This document shows positions 43,442-54,583 of a stretch of DNA of 64,000 nucleotides, piece by piece. The notes under the pieces are model-generated. The model saw only the letters and a list, made by a program, of their open reading frames with translations. It searched no databases and was not told where the DNA came from. The stretch is taken from assembly GCA_022925895.1 (NCBI GenBank), contig JAKSYS010000001.1, forward strand, positions 310,001-374,000. The letters are read 5' to 3'. Source of the DNA: Fragilaria crotonensis (lineage: Eukaryota > Bacillariophyta > Fragilariophyceae > Fragilariales > Fragilariaceae). The position numbers and the translations under genes are program-made. Every line of letters begins with the position of its first letter. The stretch's first letter is position 1.

Positions 43442-45070
43442 CTACTTGGATTTGCTTGTTCGAAGGTCGTGAATTCTTTCAAGCGCCGACTGGAGCAAGA
43501 AAAGCCGATGAAACCCCCTAGGCCGATTTTCTTCACTCTCCCAGTCGTTTAGTGTTGCTCTCCCTGCTGCCAAAATGGCGTCAAATGCAGATTCCTGCAA
43601 GCCCTCAGGCCAGTTGCCTCTCACCATTAGATGCAACTGCACCATGCTCGTAGCCGATACGTAGACCTCCACTTCGTCGAGCAGAGTCTCTACTCCGAGG
43701 AGCAGACCCCCATCGCCCACGTGCTTCAGCATTTCCTGGAAATAAAGTTTCCGTAGAAAGTCCCATAGCTGTGGGCAAAAATCTTCACAAGCCAAGGGCC
43801 TGAGCAGATCCAAGAACTTTGGCTGTAATCCGGGGTACGGACAATCCTGTGTCAATTGACTAACCAACTCGACTTGAGATGTCGGTACGTACTTATCCAC
43901 CAAGCTCTGGATCAGGGTTACCGTGGCGGTGGTAGCCTGTTGGTCGCGTTGTTGTGATGCACGGATGAGCTGGTTGGAGACCAGTTGAAGTGTACCTATG
44001 GGATTCGCGGGCGCATTTTGCCATTCCACTATGGTTCTACGAGGAAGAACAGAAAGGAGCGTGTGTAGCATGTTCAAACCTACTCGACATTGATCGTCTT
44101 CAAGTAGCAAACTTTGAACGTGAGGAAAGTAGATGTTCCAAATGTCCAGACTTAGAGGCGATGATTGAGGACCGGCGCTTTCATTCCGCCAGCATTCCCA
44201 CGCCAAACAAGCCATACCGGTTGTACTCCACGTCGTGTCGATTGCGCAAATGGAGTCGTGTTCATCGGCACATTCTGTCCACCAAACCAAATTTGTTTTA
44301 TGCAGCATGGCACACTGGTTGTCAGCTCCTTCAGTGTCCGGTGGTCGAAACGCAAGGGCCTTCCAAGGATGAGAAAGGATTTCCCGGCTCTCCATTATTC
44401 TCTCCATTGCGGGTCTGCAGTAAGCAGTCTCGTGTGGATGTTTTGCAATCAATTCCAATGTAGTGCCAATCAAGGCAGCATCAATACCAACATGAAGAGC
44501 ATCCTCAGGCAACTTTGACTTCAGCGATTCCAAAGTTGGCAAGAGGTACTCGACCCAGATCGAAACTTCCCAGTCTGGATTACGGAAGGTTTGAAATAGT
44601 CTCACCGTCTCGCACAACATGCTCTGCCATCGCTTCCACTTCTTGAGTTCTGGTGGGGCAGGACATTGCTTCAACGACCATGCGCAGAGGATCAGACAAA
44701 AAGCTGAGAATCGTGAGTTTGCGTCGTCCGAAAACATGAGAGCTTGGGACGACGATGTATGCACTTCGAACGGAGAAAGTTTTCGAAGAAGTGTCGCTAT
44801 AAGCGAAGATCCTGCCCTCCACAGATTAGCATTTTCGTCGCCTTCTATTGGTATCGCGAGTTTGGCACAGGTGCCTGTGCTGTGCGAGTCTGCGAAAAAA
44901 TCGCTCCAAACTTGCTCAAGTAGTGGAAGTGGCGACTGTGACATCGATGATTCTGATTCATCTAGAGATCCGAGGGCGGACAAAGTCTCCAGCAGCCCAG
45001 TTTCCGCCTCGTGCGCATCTGGTTCTCCGTACAGGGTCAACAACTCCTCGAATCGCTGGCACATGCTCAT
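43442..45070 (-). CDS. Unknown helical-repeat protein, 542 residues
   Basis: Start at ATG 45070 (MSMCQRFEELLTLYGE); the frame is open further upstream only because it runs into the CACACTG satellite (SVQCAVC repeats). The protein is alpha-helical throughout, Leu- and Trp-rich, without membrane segments, and looks like a HEAT/ARM-type solenoid. Segments include LSLDIWNIYFPHVQSLLLED, LVSQLTQDCPYPGLQPKFLD and FCPQLWDFLRKLYFQEML. The QDCPYPGLQPKFLDLLR region recalls the glomulin/ALF4/Ybp2 family (kinetochore or SCF-regulating proteins), but the likeness is weak and I do not assign it. It has regular composition and no interruption, so it is a real gene. Its promoter carries the (CACACTG)n array 91 bases upstream of the ATG. 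Confidence 0.75.
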   Translation of the reverse strand: MSMCQRFEELLTLYGEPDAHEAETGLLETLSALGSLDESESSMSQSPLPLLEQVWSDFFADSHSTGTCAKLAIPIEGDENANLWRAGSSLIATLLRKLSPFEVHTSSSQALMFSDDANSRFSAFCLILCAWSLKQCPAPPELKKWKRWQSMLCETVRLFQTFRNPDWEVSIWVEYLLPTLESLKSKLPEDALHVGIDAALIGTTLELIAKHPHETAYCRPAMERIMESREILSHPWKALAFRPPDTEGADNQCAMLHKTNLVWWTECADEHDSICAIDTTWSTTGMACLAWECWRNESAGPQSSPLSLDIWNIYFPHVQSLLLEDDQCRVGLNMLHTLLSVLPRRTIVEWQNAPANPIGTLQLVSNQLIRASQQRDQQATTATVTLIQSLVDKYVPTSQVELVSQLTQDCPYPGLQPKFLDLLRPLACEDFCPQLWDFLRKLYFQEMLKHVGDGGLLLGVETLLDEVEVYVSATSMVQLHLMVRGNWPEGLQESAFDAILAAGRATLNDWESEENRPRGFHRLFLLQSALERIHDLRTSKSK

Positions 45071-45160
45071 TTGAGGTATACAATAGTCACAATAGACGGT
45101 AGTAATGCGATTATAATTCTTTCGCCATTCCCTGGATTTATTTGTCCAGGTCGGCTCATG

Positions 45161-45302
45161 CACACTGCACACTGCACACTGCACACTGCACACTCACTGC
45201 ACACTGCACACTGCACACTGCACACTGCACACTGCACACTGCACACTGCACACTGCACACTGCACACTGCACACTGCACACTGCACACTGCACTGCACAC
45301 TC
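45161..45302. repeat. Heptamer microsatellite (CACACTG)n, about 20 copies
   Basis: Nearly perfect tandem 7-base unit with two interruptions (CACTCACTG near 45190 and CTGCACTGC near 45290). Because 7 is not a multiple of 3 and the unit has no stop in any frame, all six frames are open across it, creating spurious Cys/Val/Gln or His/Thr/Leu repeat ORFs. Confidence 0.95.
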
Positions 45303-45464
45303 GCTCACTCCATTCACAGCGAGTACAGTAGCGAGTAGCGATTGAGAAGTGGGCGTGCCGAAACACTTTGCCCTGCGGTAACGACTCATCAGGAATTCAT
45401 ATGAGCATTCCGAAGCACAGCAACTCATATCGGACAGGTCGATACAGTATAAGAACTTCTCAGG

Positions 45465-47472
45465 TTACACTAGTTGTATTTGACCCTCTCCAGGAACCTG
45501 GCTTGAGATTCTTTGCTCCAAGACTGACGGAGGGTTTCGTCGAGTCATCCTTGCAGTGAAGTCCCTACGGGACGCATTGAACCGTTGCAGCAGCGCAAGC
45601 AATCGCTTTCTCCGTTGTTTCGGTTTCGGACGTGCATAGTCAGGAAGCGTTTCCGGCATGAAGACTGCGTACGTAAACAAAGGGACCAATGACATGATTC
45701 CTAACGCGGAGAAGGCAGCTGGGTATCCGTAGTCCTGAGCGAGAGCTTGCCCAACGTAGCCAGACACTGTGCCTCCAAGACACATTGCAGCAGTTGTAAT
45801 ACCCAGCATGAGGGAAAAGCGACCGGTTCCACCACTTATATCGCTTGTCACCAGGATGTGAAGCGTTCCGAAAATTCCAGCGCCAACCGAATCAAGAAGT
45901 TGAGTGGATAGGATAAGCGCTTTTATTACGGAACTGCGCTCCTCCTCTTCAATTTTATCTTGTACAGAGGAAAGAAATGTAAGCAAGAAGCATCGAAGCG
46001 TTAGGGAAAAGAGCCCAGTGAGCATCAGACTCTTTCGACCCCATATAGGCGAATAATCTCCACAGAGCTTTGCGAAAAATGACATAAATGTTTGTGCGAT
46101 CAGAATGCAGAGTCCTGAAAGGAGAATTCCAGCTTGGGGGTCTTCAAGCGATATGCTTTGCATAACAAGAGGAAGCACGGATGAGTTCGCGGTGTGAAAG
46201 GAGAACACAACCAAGGAGAAGGTGATGAGCGACGGATCCATGACTGCGGCGAGAGGGCTCTGCGCCCGTCGGTGTCTGTCATCTGGTTTTTCAGGCCTGG
46301 ACCATCCTAATCTGAAGCTGGAGAACGAGCCCGTACTGTGTGGATATGAAGACGGAACGTCATTTGAGTTTTCCGCAGGTTGACCGCCGACGGATTTGAC
46401 GGACCCGTCCGGCGACAAAGAGCATGTGATTGCCTCGTCCTTGTTGAGAATATCCGGTGGGGTGTACTTGGTAGGAGAATCTCTGCAACTAGGAATATCG
46501 CTTACTTCGTCGCAACCGGCGTCGGTGTGCTTGCTCCCTGATGCAAGCAGTATAGCATCTTTCTCGTCGTCCATTTGTTCATACTCTGTCATCGTCGGTG
46601 AAACCACAATGAGCGCCCGAGCTGCATCTTTGTCAACTTGGTTCGGTTTGATTCGTCTAAGGTTGTAGAACATTCCAATGGCGGCCAATGGACTGACTAC
46701 GAAAAGATGCCCAATATGCGGAAATCGCCAGTAAGCGATCAGGGATCCAATCGCCACAACCAATGCAGTGCCGATGTGATTCATCATTCGATTTCTGGAT
46801 ACTTGATGAGTGAATCCAGTGGATCCTACAATTCCCAAGGTGATCCCATTAAATCCCGGCGGTAGAATCGATGTGATTCCGCCTTGCAACATTTTGAGAA
46901 TAATCATGAGACCCATATTCTCTCCAAAAGGGGCGGCCGACAAAGCAGTGATAACAGTCAACGTGGCCGTTGCACATCCTGCCCAAATGACCCAATTGAT
47001 TTTATTGTTGGAATAGTCGAGAAAGTATCCACTCGGGGCCATGCAAAGAAATTGCGACATACCAAAGACAAAAAAGAGGATCCCTACTTGTTTCTCAGTG
47101 TATGATTTTGCAGAGATAAGGAACGCAGCCTGCATGTTGAGCTATCGCGGGTCGTGAGTTGCAAGGCGAGTAAGTGAATCATTCTGTCAATAATTGGTTA
47201 TTGCACATCGTTGTATTACTCACCATAGGCAGTCCGTCTCGTAAATCACCCATGAAGAAAGCGGCCTTCGGCAGGATCGGTCGCGCATCAATGACCTCGC
47301 CCCAATCTTCATCCACGTTGGAAGTTGAATTCTGGGGACCTGGAAGACTACTGTAATGATCCTCAGTCGAGTTTCCGCATGGCGGTTCGGTTTGTGAGGT
47401 ATGCATGGCAGCATTTGCCGAAGGGAAGGGACCCTCGTGCTCGATTTGATGATCGCCATGCATGTACATCAT
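45465..47472 (-). CDS. Major facilitator superfamily transporter, two exons, 637 residues
   Basis: Exon 1 47472-47224 and exon 2 47129-45465; the 94-bp intron begins GTGAGT and ends ACATGCAG. The joined sequence reads FFMGDLRDGLPM|AAFLISAKSYT, keeping frame. The N-terminal ~60 residues are soluble. Then about twelve hydrophobic spans follow, in two groups of six separated by a long hydrophilic loop of about 120 residues (TEYEQMDDEKDAILLASGSK through RLGWSRPEKPDDRHRRAQS). Motifs include GILFFVFGMSQFLCMAPSGYFLDYS (loop 2-3 region), LKMLQGGITSILPPGFNGI, and LLDSVGAGIFGTLHILVTSD. The GDLRDGLPM opening just before the first span recurs in uncharacterised MFS proteins of algae and bacteria. Substrate unknown; location probably plasma membrane or an internal membrane. 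Confidence 0.87.
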
Positions 47473-47784
47473 TTTTGCGCAATGCTGAAGTGTTCCTCTT
47501 TCCTCGACATTACTGCGTTTTACATTCTACTGTAATACAGTACTCAGAGTACCTTAAAATATATCTCATGTATGCATACTACGAGTATCTTCAAAAAAAT
47601 AACTGTCACTTCGCACCTAAATAAACCCTCACTTCTGAAAAAAGACAGAGAACAAGTTCATAATTATAACTGATAAAAAATGATGCCCAACGCTTCCTCC
47701 AGAACACTGGACACCGGACTGACCGGAAGCTCTTGAATTGCAAAATTACCAGGTCGTACGAGTACAGCGTAGTACCTGGTACGA
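47473..47784. other. Intergenic upstream of the MFS gene
   Basis: Promoter region of the MFS gene by position. Contains ACTCAGAGTACC near 47541 and AT-rich DNA. No gene. Confidence 0.35.
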
Positions 47785-50700
47785 GCATAAGCATAGTACC
47801 TGGACAGCCAAAATTACGGGTATACCTGGACAGATTGAGAATCGAGTGATTTCAGCCTATCCATTCACGAAGATCAATCATTTCTCCGAGTCAAAAGTTG
47901 TTGTGCACAGCAATCGATAAGGGGTTACTGTAGCTTGTTTGTGTAGAGGAGGTCGTTTTCAAAAGATGGCGCGGATCAAAAATGTTTAATTTTTTTTCTC
48001 GCCTTACATTAAAGTTCGTAGGTTAAGTCGATTTTTTTTGAACATGTCAAGCAAAGGAAAGAAAGGCTGTACAGGTCCAGCATCCGCGTCAGTATCTTTT
48101 GGTAGGCCATCGACAAAATGCACTGTTGAAGATGCGGTCAAGTTGGTACGTATTTTGTTTCTTGCGGCTGCACTAAAATTACCATTGTGAACAGACAAAA
48201 TGGCTTCAAAAAAATGAGTGTCGACTTCCGATCAATCCCATATCCTACAGGAAATCCATACTAACTAATTTAATCGCATCGTCAATCCACAAAATCGATG
48301 AAGGTGATTGTCAATGGTCTCACTATAGAACAAGCCCTTGGGGCATGTTACTTGCATGGAACTGTTCCATTAAGTACGCTCTACTCGCGTGTTCAAGCTA
48401 GGAGAGACAAAGGTACCTACGATGTTCTTATTCGAAAGTCAATTCAAGATAAACTGGACATGGTTATTGATTTAACAGAAGGAGATGACGAATTATCCCC
48501 CGTCACAATGAACAGCACCAATTCCTCAAGCTTCACAACCCTGAGCTCCACAGCATCGTCTCGGTCAACCAGCAAACGTAGTCGACGTTCATCCAAACAA
48601 GCAAGTGCTCATAAACTCGAACTCAAGAGAAGAAAGTTGGATTACGAACTTAGGTACAAAACAGCTTTCAAGACTGCAACGAATCTGGTCGCCTCCAGCA
48701 CCACAGGCGAGCCTGTTGGTAAAATGTGCGACAGACTCAACGTCGAATACTCTCTTGATGGCAGCAAACGCTTGGCACGTAGCACCGTGTATCAGGCTAC
48801 AAAGGACGGCCTCGCTGGATGCAGCCCAACAGGGAAGAAAGGTCCTGAGTCCAAAATTCCGATTAAGTTGATGGAAATGGCCGCGACGCATGCTGGAGTT
48901 TGTCAGGTTGGAGATGGTGAACTCAAAGGCAAGGACTTGAAGCGGTTGATAGGTGCTTCCATTGTAGAACTCCGCACGCCAACCTTTACAAGCCTGAGTC
49001 CGTTTGGCGAAAGGCATGCACAGTTTCCGGATGCCCTTCAAGCAGCCACAAAGATAGCTGTGGAGGATGCTCGTGCTCAGTGGACGACGTACGACAATCT
49101 CAACCAGTGGTTTGACGATGCAAGAAGGACATACTAGCAACCGGTCTTGTTGAGGATGAAAAGGTCTTCGATGCGGAGAATGGAGCATTGGTGTCAGAGG
49201 TTCAGTTCAAGCAGGACACGGAGAGACGATTCATAAACATGGATGAGACTCACCATGACCTCAGCATTACAGGCGACAAGGGCGGCTCTCGCGCAGTTTC
49301 ATATCACAATCCATCATTTCAGAGAGGAGCAACAAGAGTCAAATCAGCAAGGCATGTGACAGGTGCATACGCAACAAACGCCGCTGGAGAAGCTTGCCAC
49401 CATTTTCATATCGATTCATCGGCAAAGTCAGAGGAATTTTCGCGTCAAGGTTGATTGGCTTGTTGGTCTCCCGAAAGTGACAGGAAGGTATGGTTGCCCA
49501 ACTCGTGTGGAGTCTGATAGCTTTTATGCTGTACGCCCTCGCGGATCAATGGACGACACATTGCTCAATGAGTACATCGAAAACGTGATTGTGCCTCTGT
49601 ACCCCAACATGCATAAGACAGCCGTATTCGACGAAAGGACAGGCAAGCTTAACCAAGGACCTGTTATATTAAAGGTTGACGCCGGACCTGGAAGAATCGT
49701 TTCGTCAGATAAGATTTTGGCACATCGAGCAGCACTATTCGAGCGTGGTCTCATCATTCTGGTGGGCTTACCTAACGCTACAAGCGTTCAACAAGAAATG
49801 GACGCCCTGTACGGACCCTTTAAGTCTGCCACGTACGCTCGTGGCGAGCAGGTGGTGCAGGAGAAGCTTCGAGTGCGAGGACTTGCAAGGAGAAATGGCG
49901 AACGGCTTCCATGTGCGGTGCTCAATCTTGATTTCAGCGACTTGCCAACCATTGTCAATGGCACCGCCGATGACATCAATTCCAACAGACCATTCAAGAC
50001 GCATTTCACAAAAGGAAAAATTCTATGGTCGTGGGCAAAAGTTGGCTTTGTGCCATTTACAAGGAGCTGCCTGGAGAACAAGAGGGTTAGGAAAGAGCTC
50101 GGACAACACAAAGAAGACGCTGGACTGGTGAACTTACAACTTCGCTACGACATCCTGGTTGATTCGATTGAAGCTGACGGATTCAACCCTGGGATTTGGG
50201 ATGCTGCGATTCCAAGGGCTGTCCATGTTGAAAGGGCAGCAACCAAGGCTGGGCAAGTGGCAGAGCTGCTTAGCAGTGGAAAGGCCTTCTCCGCTGGTGG
50301 ACAGTGGAATCACTGCGAATCCCGTATTGGGAATGCTGGAGTGACGCTGCAAGCGCAGCAACAGCAGCTAGAGTTGAACGAAGCGGCAAGGGTGAAAGTG
50401 GCGGACAAAAAAAATGAGGCGATGCTCAAGGTATTAGACAAAGCGCAGACAGCACTACTTAAGTTTGAAATTGATGCGGCATCACTTACTGACAAGGATT
50501 GGGGAGATGTGATCAGGTGGGTCTTGCCGGAGGCGAAGGTGGACTTCCTTCTCAAGGACCTCAAAAGGCGAGATCCAATCCTGGCAAAACTTGCAACACT
50601 GCCTCATGAGTGGACCACTTACATTCCGCGTAGGGAGTTGGTCCCTGCAATCCCACCTACAATGGTGTAATCAGGGGCATTGAGGATGTGTTTAATCGTC

Positions 50701-51161
50701 GATGGACTGATTTATGCGCTTTGGAAGCACCCTCAAATGAGAATTTTTGGCAACCGGGACTTTACCTACGAAGTCCCACGAAAATTCGTTCATGCGAAGA
50801 AACGGAAAATTAAAGATCAAAAAGAAAGATATTGCATTTCTTGCAACGCACACTCCCTAGCTGACCCATTGTCAATGAATATCTTAGTGCATTAGGTCTA
50901 GAAGAGTGATGAGACAACGGATTGATGAAAAGGACTCAATTTGCCGTACTAGTGACTCATCTGTCCAGGTACTATGTTAAGAAAATCGCAGAAAATGAAA
51001 AGTCGATTAATCATATCTCCATCAATATTGACCTTGTCATCACTTTGAATAGCTACAAACAAAGCTCTGTATCAGATCTATTGAATGCTGCCGTTAGAAG
51101 TAGGTTAAGAAGTGTGTCAATGTTGCGAATACTTTTTCTCGTCCAGGTACTATGCTTATGC
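47785..51161 (+). mobile_element. pogo-like (DDE_1, Tc1/mariner superfamily) DNA transposon, ends putative
   Basis: A transposase gene (48044-50670) lies between inverted copies of GCATAAGCATAGTACCTGG at 47785 and 51161 (21 bases matching). A second inner pair, TACCTGGACAGAT at 47823-47835, is inverted at 50959-50971, so each end carries two copies of a TACCTGGACA motif, all oriented inward. Such doubled subterminal sites are known as transposase-binding sites in several Tc1/mariner lineages. I could not find a clear TA target duplication, so the exact ends are uncertain. The element lies between the MFS and plastid membrane-protein genes. Confidence 0.6.
48044..50670 (+). pseudogene. pogo-like DDE_1 transposase with one intron and two frame changes
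   Basis: Exon 1 starts at ATG 48044 (MSSKGKKGCTGPASASVSFG...) and ends ...EDAVKL at 48145. An intron 48146-48303 (GTACGT ... GATGAAG, phase 0, CTAAC branch-like site near 48261) joins it to VIVNGLTIEQALGACYLHG. The HTH-like N-terminus (TIEQALGACYLHGTVPLSTL) and a basic linker (KRSRRSSKQAS) precede the catalytic domain: NMDETHHD (first Asp, near 49240), LKVDAGPGR (second, near 49675) and GLPNATSVQQEMDALYGPFK (third acidic residue, near 49770-49810), the DDE_1 pattern. The frame shifts by one base near 49115-49133 (ARRT|ILATGLVEDEKV) and back near 49432-49440. The C-terminus to 50670 is helical and ends in TAA. Probably inactive but only lightly decayed. Confidence 0.78.
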
Positions 51162-51660
51162 CTGTACTGTGCCTGGTACAGTAGAGTACTGTAAGCCGAG
51201 TTTTGCGTGCATCGTGCATACTCGGAACTCGCGACTCGCGACTTGCGACTCGCAAGTACGAGTACTGTAGATAAATGGAAAATGATACTACAGGACCTGG
51301 TACGAAGGTCTCCAATACGACTGGATCCGATTAGAATGCAAGGAAATGAAGTCGACATTTATGTCACAGCAATAAAGCTGTGTGGGACTTTAATGTAGAG
51401 CACCTAGTACACGTGTAGGCCTACAAAAGCACAGAATCTTAGCTTCTCATTTTTTCCCGGCTTCTCCATACACAGGCCTGGCCTGTTGTCTTGGCAGCAG
51501 CTTTGCTAGCAATACTTAGTCCGTTGTGACATGTTGTATAAGGGTTGGTTAAATTTTGAAATTTGTTATGCGGCTGACAGCGTACAATGTTGCTGGTACT
51601 GTACCATTCTCTGCTTTTCACGAATCCCAGTGATTGTACAGACGGACCTCCATTTCTAAG
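51162..51660. other. Intergenic with short heptamer run
   Basis: No gene. At 51227-51254 four 7-base units occur: ACTCGCG twice, ACTTGCG, ACTCGCA. GTAC-rich before it. Confidence 0.4.
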
Positions 51661-51669
51661 TATCTACTT

Positions 51670-52020
51670 GACCATACAGACGGCGGCATTTCTAGATGAA
51701 ATGCTACCAGTAATGCCCCCAATATCTCACAGACGGCGGCATTTGTGGATAATATGCTACCAGTAATGCTGCCGATTGTTTGGAGACAGCAGTGATGTTG
51801 CCGACTTTATAAATGGTGGCATTTGAGGGATATCATGCTACTAGTAATGCTGCCAATTTTACAATGGCGGCATTTGTGGATAATGTCCTACCAATAATGC
51901 TGCTGACTTTACAAATGGGGCCATTTGCAGATAATATGCTACCAGAAATGAAGATGACTTTACAAATGGTGGTATTTGTGGGTAAAGTGCTACCAGTAAT
52001 GCCGCCAATTGTTCAAGCAA
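51670..52020. repeat. Degenerate minisatellite, ~50-bp unit, about 7 copies
   Basis: Units follow (C/T)GGCGGCATTTGTGGATAA, then TATGCTACCAGTAATGC, then TGCCGA(C/T)TTTACAAA. Sequence and length vary between copies, so the array is old. Confidence 0.85.
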
Positions 52021-53234
52021 GGTGGTATCATCTTTGAATGCAACCTTGTACTTCATGTCATACTCTTCCTTTTCAGTTTTCATCTTGAGACAAACTGTGT
52101 TGCCTATTTTACAACTTCCTGAAACTTTGCCTTGACTGCTTGTTGCAACTACCAAGCAATTCTGTTGTCACCAGCGATACTGTCATCTGTCATTGTTGTG
52201 GTCACGGGCAAAACAGTGGGATCCTGCTCTGACAAAGGATTGCCACTATTTTCCGCAATTGCAATCACCAGATTCCTGATTTCCTCCTCTTCTCTGAGTT
52301 TGAGGACATTGTATATGCCCTTCTTCCGTGCTGCTGAAAGGACAATGGACATGCATGAGAGTACACTTCTGTGCATACAGGGATTCCAACAAGATCACTC
52401 ACTTTCAAGGCCTCCTCAACCTTGATGTTGTTGACAATCACCTGCAAATTGACAGAAATCAGTTGACTTAGTTGGTAAAATTTTGTGTAGGAATTGGTTT
52501 TCACCATCAATGAAACTTGATGTCGCATCTCAACAAATTCGCACACCACAATGTCAAATTTCAGCAGCGCCGTTCAAAATGAAAATCGTATATAGCTATT
52601 TGACTGGTGCATCTTCAACAGTGTATTGCTTTCAGGGTCAACCGGCACTTCTTCTTCCTGTCCCATGAGGATTAAGACTTGCCTTCTTTTGCTTCCTCGA
52701 CGTATTCCAATTATGAGCATTGAATACAAAGTCGTGGACATGAAAGATCCGAAAGAATCAGCTTTATGGGCGCGGGCTATCTTTTTATTGATATCTGTTT
52801 GTGCGAATCTACATGTAGAGACTAGAGACCCACTCTGAATCATAGTCCACTGTCCACTATACTTCTTTAGTGCATGAAATCATGTAATCAGAGTAATAAT
52901 CAATCTCTACACGATGTTATACAGATGTGGAAAAATGGTTATTCTGAATCCGTCCGGGTCCTCTCGTAGCTTTGGGTACTGGAGTACCAGGTATCCAGGT
53001 ACAAATACTGTACTATGTGTATGCTTTATACTAGCCTGTAGTACTCGTAGTATGTAGTATGTATGCATATGAAAGCTTGAAAGGCATATATGGTACTGTA
53101 CTTGGTACTGTAGTATCGCATATTCTACTAGTAGTAGTAGTCTTATGATATATGTTATATGTTCAATTCATGATGGGACAATGAAGGGAATTGGTGAACA
53201 TGGTGGATTGCTCGTGTACTCCGCAAATTTCTCG
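52021..53234. other. Gene-poor stretch before the plastid membrane-protein gene
   Basis: Short frames on both strands (for example 52265-52549 minus) show no recognised family. GTAC-rich palindromic DNA lies at 52975-53130. The last ~100 bases are the probable 5' region of the next gene. Confidence 0.35.
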
Positions 53235-54143
53235 ATGTTGTCAAACAAGGTTATCCTTTGTTTATGCCTCACTCTTGTGATTGGAGACTACTGTCTTGCA
53301 TTTGTAACTCTTCCGTCCTTGGCCATCAGACATGCCACTCGCCGCAGCAATGTCAGAAGCGATCACTGGAAAGCTCTGATCCCCCTGGAAGTTGACGAAC
53401 TGAAGAATTTGCTTGCAGCTGGGGCACCTACTGCAGCGCAATACTCCACGTATTGGGGTCGAAATAGCAAAGAACAATACGCAAAGTGGAACGAATCAGC
53501 TTTGGTCATGCTTCTTGGGACGCTCTTTAGTTACTGTCTAAGTTTTGTCTTCGGATCGTTCGTTGCAACCTTGTTAGGGGTTGTCTGTTTTACTTGGGCC
53601 ATACTGGGCCCCGAATTCCAGGCCTATCAACGAAACTGGGAGCTTCTCGGAGGACGATCACTTGTGGATCCATGGTCTGTCGATGGCGACGAAGATAACC
53701 AAGGACTGTATGGGGCGCTCTTTCTCTGCAGAATCGAGGACATCAGTGTTGTTGAGGATGCATTGGCTCTCGTCGAATATGACATCAATGATTTCCAAGA
53801 CTACACGATGGAGCATGATCAGCTGGAACAGCTAACTGGTATACCCTATCTTCTGCGAGTGCGCTTGGTAGACAACGATGGCCGGACTATGCAGGTACAT
53901 GCAAGACTCAGCGAGGAATATCTGGACCTTAACTGCAATCAACCTGCCGCAGGAATCTTGCTCAGCACATCTCAAAAATTCACAACGCTCGCTGCACTCA
54001 CAGATTTCGTCGTCCCAGATGCCCAATGCTGGATAGGTGATTACCCCTACCTCGATAGGCCTGAGCTGGAACGACTGCTCGCTGAGGATGAAACTATATG
54101 GAATGTTCTCATGTCTGAAGCGGACGATGTTGGAGAAAGTTGA
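53235..54143 (+). CDS. Plastid-targeted membrane protein, unknown function, 302 residues
   Basis: The start at ATG 53235 gives MLSNKVILCLCLTLVIGDYCLAFVTLPSLAIRHATRRS: a signal peptide ending LA|FVT, the Ala-Phe junction of diatom plastid presequences, followed by a basic transit-like stretch. An upstream in-frame ATG at 53145 would bury the signal peptide and is less likely. The mature part begins WKALIPLEVDELKNLLAAGA, TYWGRNSKEQYAKWNE, then two hydrophobic spans (LVMLLGTLFSYCLSFVFGSF and ATLLGVVCFTWAILG), then EFQAYQRNWELLGGRSLVDP and a soluble C-terminal domain of about 130 residues. The organisation resembles uncharacterised thylakoid or envelope proteins of plants and algae, but I do not assign a name. 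Single exon. Confidence 0.8.
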   Translation: MLSNKVILCLCLTLVIGDYCLAFVTLPSLAIRHATRRSNVRSDHWKALIPLEVDELKNLLAAGAPTAAQYSTYWGRNSKEQYAKWNESALVMLLGTLFSYCLSFVFGSFVATLLGVVCFTWAILGPEFQAYQRNWELLGGRSLVDPWSVDGDEDNQGLYGALFLCRIEDISVVEDALALVEYDINDFQDYTMEHDQLEQLTGIPYLLRVRLVDNDGRTMQVHARLSEEYLDLNCNQPAAGILLSTSQKFTTLAALTDFVVPDAQCWIGDYPYLDRPELERLLAEDETIWNVLMSEADDVGES

Positions 54144-54583
54144 GGTAGCAGATCAGACGGACGACGGGTGGAATCTCGTGACGTATAAACGCACGACTCG
54201 CGACAAGGAAGTGGGAATCGAGACGACCAATTCCAACCTAAGTAAGCAGACTCGTGAAGCAAATCGGTTCACGATGCTGAACCTATTCGATAACAAAGAA
54301 GAGATTATGACGAGCACATTTAAGGAGAGCATTCACGAACGTGAAGGCAAGGACGTTCGTGAAGCAATGCGTGAAAGGATCGGTGATCGTGATTATGGTT
54401 CACGATCAATTGGTTGATTTAGTGATAAGCTCATATTCTTATCATAAAATAATCTGGTTTACAGAAACATAAAACCACTCTACTAGCAAGAGTTATCTAC
54501 GGGAACTGTTACATTACAAGTACGGTAGTAGAAAACATACTGCTCGTAGTTTCAATATTATTTTAAGAATAACGAAACAACAG
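54144..54583. other. Short intergenic stretch before the Copia relic
   Basis: An open frame overlapping the end of the previous gene (54037-54417, hydrophilic) has no known domain. The last part is AT-rich. No LTR was recognised here. Confidence 0.3.

Noticed and set aside
45011-45428. Cys/Val/Gln and His/Thr/Leu repeat frames on both strands
   Set aside because: Artefact of the (CACACTG)n array, which is open in all six frames.
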